This document shows, piece by piece, positions 57,890 through 64,000 of a stretch of DNA of 64,000 bases; the first letter of the stretch is position 1; each line of letters begins with the position of its first letter. The translations under genes were made by a program, and so were the position numbers. The DNA comes from Xylaria sp. FL1777 (Eukaryota; Ascomycota; Sordariomycetes; Xylariales; Xylariaceae). The notes below the pieces were generated by a model that worked only from the letters and a program-made list of their open reading frames with translations, was not told where the DNA came from and searched no databases. The stretch lies in contig MU400581.1 of assembly GCA_022578965.1 (NCBI GenBank), positions 62,001 to 126,000 on the forward strand. Direction: 5' to 3'.

Positions 57890-58702
57890 ATGGCAGGCCT
57901 GCACGCGCAAGTCGGTCTAATAGATCTATTGCCAGAGTCGCGGCAACCCCAGAAATTCCGCAAGCGCCTAACTCGCCGGTCTCGAGTCAGCACTGCCACC
58001 ATCTTCGTACCGAATTCAAACGAGACTCCGGAGGAACACTTCCCCTTGCAGACCGTATACACTCGCACCTCCCAACCGCGCTTCGTAAATCGTTATGACA
58101 GCCGCGAGATACTCCTAGTAATTGATGGCAGTTGCACAAATAACGGTGGCATTTCACAGCCACCAGCTGGAGGCTGCAGCTTTGCCTATAAGGGTACCGG
58201 CAGCTCGGGTCTAGCCGCCTTTCCTTTCTCTGCGGAACAGGGTGAAGGTGGCACAGTTGGGTTTCCCCTCGAACAATCAGGCCCGGGAGGCGAACACCAT
58301 ACCGCCAGCAGCAACCGCGCCAAGCTCCGGGCTGTGATAGCTGGGCTTGAGTTTCGAGAATGGCAAGAAGAGGGATGGAAGCGCATCGTCATTGCCACTG
58401 ATCTCGAATACGTCGTTTTCGGCGCAACAAGATGGCTGGCTTCGTGGGCTAAGCGGCGATGGAAAACCCGCAAGGCACGACAGGTTGCGAATCGAGACCT
58501 ATGGGAAGAGCTTCACGGCATCATCGATAAATTGGCCCGCCGAGGGACCCAAGTGTCTTTCTGGCTCATTCCAGCTCGCGACGTCATCAAACATTCCTCT
58601 TCTCTTGTACAGGATACAAAGAATGTCGCTAGGGCGGCTGCAAACGGTCACGCTGATGCGGCGGCTCTGGAATTCACGAGATTGCGTGGGATTGAAGTGT
58701 AA
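57890..58702 (+). CDS. RNase H-like domain protein with an altered catalytic residue
   Basis: Single-exon gene of 270 residues with a type 1 RNase H fold: first strand with the catalytic-type Asp79 in LVIDGSCTNNGG, the helix motif SNRAKLRAVIAGL, the strand ending Asp171 in IVIATDLEYVV, NRDLWEEL, and a final GHADAAA carrying Asp256. The second acidic residue of the DEDD set, normally the Glu of NRAELRAVIAAL, is Lys145 here, encoded by AAG where GAG would be expected, so catalysis on RNA-DNA hybrids may be lost. The family of free-standing fungal RNase H-like proteins is poorly studied. Basic N-terminal 35 residues (KFRKRLTRRSR) could direct it to the nucleus or mitochondria. The start ATG is in good context; no intron seen. 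Confidence 0.82.
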   Translation: MAGLHAQVGLIDLLPESRQPQKFRKRLTRRSRVSTATIFVPNSNETPEEHFPLQTVYTRTSQPRFVNRYDSREILLVIDGSCTNNGGISQPPAGGCSFAYKGTGSSGLAAFPFSAEQGEGGTVGFPLEQSGPGGEHHTASSNRAKLRAVIAGLEFREWQEEGWKRIVIATDLEYVVFGATRWLASWAKRRWKTRKARQVANRDLWEELHGIIDKLARRGTQVSFWLIPARDVIKHSSSLVQDTKNVARAAANGHADAAALEFTRLRGIEV

Positions 58703-59847
58703 ATCACTGACCGCTTCCCCATACATACCGTCCGGTTGCAGTGGACGGTTAGATGCTGGCCCACTCGTCCGACCATGGGCATCTAATTGCAGTATCAAAC
58801 CCCACCGAATGTGTTTTAGCGCAGACGATTCGCGTCTGTATTTCGGACGCTGATACTCGTACCACTCACGCACCGTAATACCAGGTCATAACCGCGGCAA
58901 ACAAGGTCGACGCGCATAGCAGAGAGGAAGATGGGAGATCTGGGAAGAAAGGAAGGAAACATGCACCGCCAATGGTTTGCTGCCAAGTTACTTACTACCG
59001 GCCTGGAGCTGTCTGACTTGTTTTGTGCTTTGACGAGTTCTTAAGTCTAATTGAGACTAGACTAGCGGTACACATTGTAATACGTAAAACTTGTGATGAA
59101 CTCCCACTACCTGGTGCTTACATGTACTATAGTCGGCGGCTATTTTCGCTAACAGACGAACATGCACAAGTACGTACCTATCTTATTAGTAGTAAAGTAA
59201 CTACTAAAATTTACGCTTACCGATTAAAACTCTCTGTCAGTGTCATCTGTCAGTGTCTCTCTTCCAGGTGGTGTGATAATGGCTGATCTAAGTAAGTAGG
59301 CAGGCACTTCGTTGCACCCCGGAAAGAGACTACCCAGTTCTCAAACAAGCTCCGATCTGCAGGGGCACTGTTTCACCCACTGAAGACTGAGGTTTGACAA
59401 GCCCACGACTAACCCGTAAACAGTGCTGCCGTTTGATCGCCCAGCATATTTGGCTACTACAGCACACAACAGCATACCACAGCACCCTCTTTACCGCCTT
59501 ACGTGCGCATCATGGCGGATCATGGCGGATTGCGGCCTCCCGCGGCTAAGACACGCAAACCAAGTTGGTTTGAGGTAAGAGATATGAAACTTGCCTCGTC
59601 ACCCAGACTCGGGCCATGACCTCAGCGGAAGGATTTCCACTAAAAACCCCCACTGGCCTTCCTGGAGATCCCACTTGCCTATGTTTACATTTTCTTCAAA
59701 ATCTTATTAGTGGTTACTGAGTACCACTCTTATAATACCCCCAAAGTCCTGGATGGGATATTCCTGAGACCACCTCTACGGCTTTTTAATTCGATTTCTT
59801 CTTTTCGTTGAACCTGGTGTTCCCTTATTGCTGTTTTTTGGTCCAAG
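58703..59847. other. Intergenic region
   Basis: 3' flank of the RNase H-like gene and promoter of the Ser/Thr-rich protein. ATCATGGCGG occurs twice in tandem near 59510-59530. No gene seen. Confidence 0.55.
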
Positions 59848-60780
59848 ATGGCTGGCCTTCTGGACAACATTGGTGATACCCTGGGGCTGGGTGCGGGCGT
59901 AGGTAGAGGTGATGGGCGGGATGAACCTACAACAGCGGTATCCGACTCTTTGCTGCCTACAGAGACGAGCAACTCCGATGTTACTTCGACTTCAACTTCG
60001 GCTTCACGGTCGGTGACGAGCACGCCCGAGACGACAAGCGCCCAGCCTTCATCGACGGAGATTCCCGACAAGGCGCCGGAAACTACACCGGCTACTCAAA
60101 CCTCAATAGAGAGCGTGTCAACTAGTCAGGCTCCCGCAAGCTCAGCAACGTCCTCACCAGGAACGACATCGCGGGCAACTCCGCAAACGTCTCAAACCAC
60201 ACTCGTCACCTCCATTTTGCCTTCAAGCTCGCTCACTGAGAGCATTGCCACCAGCTTGGGACTACCTAGCTCAGCTTCAAGTTTCGCTTCATTTTCGCCG
60301 TCAATTTCACCGCCAAGTTCGATATCGAGTTTAGCATCCAGTTCGTTTGCCACCACATCTTCGGCCGCTGCTGTGACTAAAGTAACAGCAACCATGATCG
60401 TCTCGGCTCCAATCTCGTCTTCAAGCTCGCCTGCAGCCACGCCTGTGGCAGCCACTGACGGGGACGGCAACAATATCACCCAAAATCAGAGCTCGGGCGA
60501 TAGTAGTAGCACTGGCTTGTCCACGCCCGCCATTGCTGGCATAGCCGGAGGCGTAGGCGGCGTGGTGCTGATCGTATCCACACTCTTCGTCCTCCACAGG
60601 GTTTGGAGAAAGAGGAGGCGGGGAAGTGCCGACGATGCACTCGAGAAGCTGGACCAGATGTATGACGCCGGCAGACCCGAGGGCGCGGCGTCCACGGATC
60701 GGCTGGTTCGCTGGAACAAGGGCCTGTCGGCGTACCACAGTCCTGACGTAAGTCAGGCGTACAAGGGATATAGAATGTGA
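59848..60780 (+). CDS. Ser/Thr-rich single-pass membrane protein (Mid2/WSC-sensor-like layout)
   Basis: Single-exon gene of 310 residues. About residues 30-215 are Ser/Thr/Pro/Ala-rich, a heavily O-mannosylated stalk type. AIAGIAGGVGGVVLIVSTLFVL is one membrane span (too regular for chance), preceded by a small-residue hinge and followed at once by HRVWRKRRRG, the positive-inside anchor, then a roughly 60-residue cytosolic tail ending AYKGYRM. The layout is that of Mid2-like cell-wall sensors or mucin-type proteins. Unusually, the N-terminus (MAGLLDNIGDTLGLGAGVGRG) does not look like a signal peptide and there is no WSC domain, so the protein may need an upstream exon or insert by its single span. 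No family name can be given with confidence. Confidence 0.75.
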   Translation: MAGLLDNIGDTLGLGAGVGRGDGRDEPTTAVSDSLLPTETSNSDVTSTSTSASRSVTSTPETTSAQPSSTEIPDKAPETTPATQTSIESVSTSQAPASSATSSPGTTSRATPQTSQTTLVTSILPSSSLTESIATSLGLPSSASSFASFSPSISPPSSISSLASSSFATTSSAAAVTKVTATMIVSAPISSSSSPAATPVAATDGDGNNITQNQSSGDSSSTGLSTPAIAGIAGGVGGVVLIVSTLFVLHRVWRKRRRGSADDALEKLDQMYDAGRPEGAASTDRLVRWNKGLSAYHSPDVSQAYKGYRM

Positions 60781-61749
60781 TCTAAAATGGCCTCAATCAA
60801 TCTAACAAGAGGATTAAATTAATTGATCGGATTAGATTCTCGGCGGTACAGGCTTTTAGGTTGGGTTGGATTGGGTTACGTTTAAAAACCTCACATTCAA
60901 TCATTGAGCGATGCATTAGCGCAACAGCATATACCATGTCATTTACACTCATTTTTAGATATATGATATCAACAGCAAGATTACTTAATGCGAATATAAT
61001 AACACTCGTCATGAGACCTATCTATAATAGAAGACCGGTTTGGGAAGCACATGTAGGCAATCAGCTTTAAGTACCTCAGGTATGTAACTTACCGACATAT
61101 GAGTGCAGAAGCACCTCCTGAGGTATGCTGTCCGAAACCCCGCATCTACAACCAATTTCTTCTTCTCAGATCTCAAAGCGAAGAAATACATAGGTAGACA
61201 CCTATCTGCTTTAATTAGAGTTTGTATTTAGTGTATTACTCTATTTATATTACTTGGAATTGATTGTAAAGATCGGCATCGTTCGCCATATAGACAGCCT
61301 TAGCTAAATCAGTGATAGGTTCAAGACGCAGTCAGCGCAATCTTTACAATTAGTTGTAATTGATTCAAACCTTGGCGGTTGGTACAGACCCTTGCACCAC
61401 TATGGCCCTTCTTTGATACCTACGCCCTTCGTAGTCAATACGCCCTACCTATGTATGTATGAAGTCAATTTCTCAGATGCGGGGCCATGTCAAAACCCTT
61501 CAACCAGGTACCTGAAAACGGTAACGACGATTCCACGTCCTTGTGGAGCTTCAACACCAAACACACGTCGTAACAGGCTGAGATATTACGTGAAGTTGGT
61601 TGTAGTGACTTAGCCTCAAATTACGTGCGATGTGAGGGACGGATTACCAAGCAATGAAGCAAGATAAATTGCTGCAAAGCCGCCAGTGCCCAGTCATTCA
61701 GCCTCAAACCCCGATTTATATTCACAGTGAGAAGGAAGAGAGAAAGAAA
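60781..61749. other. Intergenic region
   Basis: 3' flank of the Ser/Thr-rich gene and promoter/5' leader of the S66 peptidase gene. Contains TAGGTAGACACCTA near 61190. An in-frame upstream ATG at 61654 is discussed with the peptidase. No other gene seen. Confidence 0.55.
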
Positions 61750-62838
61750 ATGCCTTCACCCATAGTCCCCAAGGCCCTTGAGCCAGGCCAGACGATAGCC
61801 TGGATCTCCCCATCGTATCGCGGGAACGACAAGTATCCGGCCCTGATGGCGCGCGCGACCGCCCTGCTCACGAAAAAGGGATACAAAGTCCGCGAGCTGT
61901 ACACCGCGGACACAAGCATCCAAAACGGCATCGCGAACCGCCTCTCGGAGCTCCGCACGGCACTGACAGACCCCGACATCAGCGCCGTCATCTGCACCAC
62001 CGGCGGGCCGGCCTTCACGGAACTCCTCCCGGCGCTCCTGGCCGACACAGAGCTACACGCGGCCATCCGCGCGCGTCCCAAGATCGTGGTCGGCTACTCC
62101 GACATCACGGGCCTGCACTGGTTCCTGCACGCCACCACGGGCCTGCGCACGTTCTACGGGCCCGGCGCCATCCCCGAGCTGGGCGAGGCGGCGTCCCTCG
62201 AGGACGCGGACTCGACGCTGGCCTTCTCGACGCGGAACCTCTTCCGCGCCATCGCGGGTCGCGAGGCCATCGTCGGCGAGGTCGAGCGCTCGCGCTTCTT
62301 CGCCCCGGCTTGCGCCGCCCTGCTCCCCGGGAAGAAAGGCGCCGAGGACGAGGCCAACGAGCTCGTGCCTAGCGCCGGCTGGACCTGGATCCGCGCCGGC
62401 AAGGGCGAGGGCCGCCTCTTCGGCGGCTGTCTCACCGTCATGGCGCGGCTGGCGGGGGTGCGCGCCGTGGTGCCGGATTGGCGGGGCCGCGTCGTCTTCT
62501 TCGAGACCGCCGTCGGCGACGACCTCGTCTCGGGGAACCCCATCGCGCGCGTGCAGGCCGGCATCGCGGACCTGATCGCCCAGGGTGTGTTCGACGATGC
62601 CAGGGGCTTGGTGGTGGGGCGGCCGTTCGGGTATCATACGCCCGAGATGCGGGAGCAGTATATCGGTGTCATTAGGGGCCTTCTGTGTGAGGGGCCCATG
62701 GCGGAGAAGAAATTCCCCATCTTGTTTAATGTTGATTTCGGACACTCGTCGCCGCTGCTTACCCTTCCTTTCGATACTTTGGTTTCTCTGGATTCGGAGA
62801 AAGATCAATTTGCTATATTGGAGTCTGCGGTGGTTTAG
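61750..62838 (+). CDS. Peptidase family S66 (LD-carboxypeptidase/MccF-like)
   Basis: Serine peptidase of the Ser-Glu-His type; bacterial relatives trim peptidoglycan tetrapeptides (LdcA) or inactivate microcin C (MccF). The fungal role is unknown. The product has 362 residues from the ATG giving MPSPIVPKAL, which fits the usual family start (ALEPGQTIAWISPS); an upstream in-frame ATG at 61654 would add 32 unrelated residues and is likely leader sequence. The nucleophile motif is GYSDITGLH (Ser117), with TTGGPAFTELLP before it; RGRVVFFETAVGD supplies the Glu, and FGHSSPLLTLP the His. Codons from 61800 to about 62640 almost all end in G or C, while the last 130 nt and the flanks are of ordinary composition. 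No intron. Possible bacterial origin or biased conversion; see findings. Confidence 0.88.
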   Translation: MPSPIVPKALEPGQTIAWISPSYRGNDKYPALMARATALLTKKGYKVRELYTADTSIQNGIANRLSELRTALTDPDISAVICTTGGPAFTELLPALLADTELHAAIRARPKIVVGYSDITGLHWFLHATTGLRTFYGPGAIPELGEAASLEDADSTLAFSTRNLFRAIAGREAIVGEVERSRFFAPACAALLPGKKGAEDEANELVPSAGWTWIRAGKGEGRLFGGCLTVMARLAGVRAVVPDWRGRVVFFETAVGDDLVSGNPIARVQAGIADLIAQGVFDDARGLVVGRPFGYHTPEMREQYIGVIRGLLCEGPMAEKKFPILFNVDFGHSSPLLTLPFDTLVSLDSEKDQFAILESAVV

Positions 62839-63417
62839 AAGACTGGATTTGCTGCTTGAGATGAATGGAAAAGCTTATGTTTCTGTCATTTTTCATGCTA
62901 TTTATTCGCCAGTGAAGTCATCAATTTTGTGAGGTATCTTTTACTGATGGCCTAAGCTTCCTTTCTTCTCTGTCTGTTTTTGTAAGTGAGCCTTATCCAT
63001 CCGAAGTCAGCAACTACTCACCTTGCGTAAGTGTCCGTGCACTGACACCTAGTGCTTACGACAAATAATTCAGGGGTTATCAATAAAGAGATAGCCTCTC
63101 TGTATAGGTCCAAATATGTTGCGTTCGAAATCATTGCTGTCTTAGTTATTTATATAGACTAAATGTAAGAAGGTAGGTACCTAGGTAAGTCGTCGTATGA
63201 TTGACTTATTCATGGATTGTTTACTTAGACCCTTTTATATTGCTCTCCATCCTCCCCCTGTCCTAACTTAGCCCCAGCAGAAAATATGCCACGGCTTGTA
63301 ACTGGCTCTCTATACCTAATTCAGTATAATCCCAACGGGTCGCTACCGAACTAGGCTTTTTTACCTGCTGTTTCACACGCAATTCAACTTCAGCGAGATC
63401 TAGCACGAGAAGACCCC
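62839..63417. other. Intergenic region
   Basis: 3' flank of the peptidase gene and promoter of the last gene. Contains the third exact TACCTAGGTA (63178-63187). No gene seen. Confidence 0.55.
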
Positions 63418-64000
63418 ATGCCTAATAAGGCTCTCACGGTATCTTCCCACCATCATCAACATGACGCGCTTGAACCAGTCCCCGATGCGGACGAGGAAAC
63501 AATCAAAGGGCTCTGGGCATGTGTTTCAGCATATCGGGCGAGTAAAGCTGGTATAGCGACAAGAACGCTAACGGTGAAGCCTGATGAAGCGGATGGCGGT
63601 GAGGAGCAAGGTGAAGACGAAGACGAAGACGAAGACGAGGATGAGGTCGACGATGAAGATGAGGAGGACGATCAAAACTCTATCGATCTGAGTCTTGTGG
63701 GTCTGGACCGCGATCCTCTCATACCGAGTTCCGCCCAAATAAATGAGGTCTGGAGTCGCGGCCGGGCGACTTGGATGGCCCTGGTCGCTAAAGCGGAGGA
63801 AGGCTGGCCTACTTGGCTCGTGGATCCCTCCATCATGTTAAAAGACATCCCTTCTCTTCCCCGGAAGATTCGTAAACACAGGTTAAGCGGACGGCCGGTC
63901 TGGCGTGTGCCAGACGTTAATCAAACAGCGAAGGAGGTTCGTGGCGCTGACAAATATTTTCCCCTTTCCATAGAGGCGCCCATTCAATGTCGCATGTGCG
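63418..64000 (+). CDS. Hypothetical acidic protein, cut by the window end
   Basis: Open frame from ATG at 63418 without stop to the edge (194 codons). It begins MPNKALTVSSHHHQHD and has a run of Glu/Asp around residues 65-85 encoded by a GAC/GAA repeat. The following part is Trp-rich (EVWSRGRATWMALVAKAEE, then GWPTWLVDPS) and ends at IQCRMC by the edge, where a Cys pair may start a zinc-binding motif. No family recognised. The C-terminus and any introns lie outside. Confidence 0.6.
   Translation, partial: MPNKALTVSSHHHQHDALEPVPDADEETIKGLWACVSAYRASKAGIATRTLTVKPDEADGGEEQGEDEDEDEDEDEVDDEDEEDDQNSIDLSLVGLDRDPLIPSSAQINEVWSRGRATWMALVAKAEEGWPTWLVDPSIMLKDIPSLPRKIRKHRLSGRPVWRVPDVNQTAKEVRGADKYFPLSIEAPIQCRMC

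Noticed and set aside
62053..62808. 251-codon minus-strand open frame
   Set aside because: It is antisense to the S66 peptidase; the long frame follows from the high GC of that gene, and the translation is low-complexity Arg/Gly/Ala without domains.

Overview
The window is nuclear DNA of a filamentous ascomycete (Pezizomycotina, probably a Sordariomycete). Genes carry short GT-AG introns of about 50-150 nt with CTAAC/CTGAC-like branch sites. Families restricted to or typical of filamentous fungi are present: Zn2Cys6 regulator, CreC, CreD, Clr5-domain protein, EthD protein and a DUF4360-like secreted protein. Exon structures were deduced by eye from reading-frame continuity, splice motifs and family consensus; none is backed by transcript data. 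The species cannot be named from this sequence.

Layout, left to right. 1-5.2 kb: 3' part of a Zn2Cys6-type transcription factor, a frameshifted protein-kinase remnant and an O-methyltransferase, possibly the edge of a secondary-metabolism locus that continues to the left. 5.5-5.9 kb: a MITE-like inverted-repeat element. 6.2-7.9 kb: ATG12 and panB, tail to tail. 8.8-9.9 kb: a four-exon secreted protein. 11-11.5 kb: a second inverted-repeat element with perfect 64-bp ends and an internal minisatellite. 12.9-17.3 kb: a Ctr copper transporter and a ferric/cupric reductase, divergent around a promoter with four TGCTCA motifs. 17.9-22.7 kb: a cytochrome P450 and a class I methyltransferase sharing one promoter, then a multipass membrane protein and a possible small gene. 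23.9-28.9 kb: a small Gly-rich protein, a CMP/dCMP-type deaminase and a large disordered protein. 29.9-31.8 kb: the Miro GTPase Gem1. 32.8-33.1 kb: an extremely AT-rich tract.

33.8-41.6 kb holds creC and creD on the same strand, two components of the ubiquitin arm of carbon catabolite repression. CreC is the WD40 partner of the deubiquitinase CreB, and CreD is the arrestin adaptor of the HECT ligase HulA. 43.2-44.8 kb: a BAR-PH protein of the Slm1 type. 44.8-55 kb is gene-poor, with only a Clr5-domain gene and a small EthD gene. 55-56.5 kb: a six-exon secreted SGNH esterase whose catalytic serine lies on a 23-nt micro-exon. 57.9-64 kb: an RNase H-like protein with a substituted catalytic residue, a Ser/Thr-rich single-pass membrane protein, a GC-rich S66 (LD-carboxypeptidase-type) peptidase and the start of an acidic protein cut by the window end.

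I see no CRISPR array, rRNA or convincing tRNA. Nothing here amounts to a clearly new biological system. The points most worth testing are the creC-creD linkage, the copper transporter/reductase bidirectional promoter, the RNase H-like protein with Lys in place of the catalytic Glu, and the two MITE-like elements.
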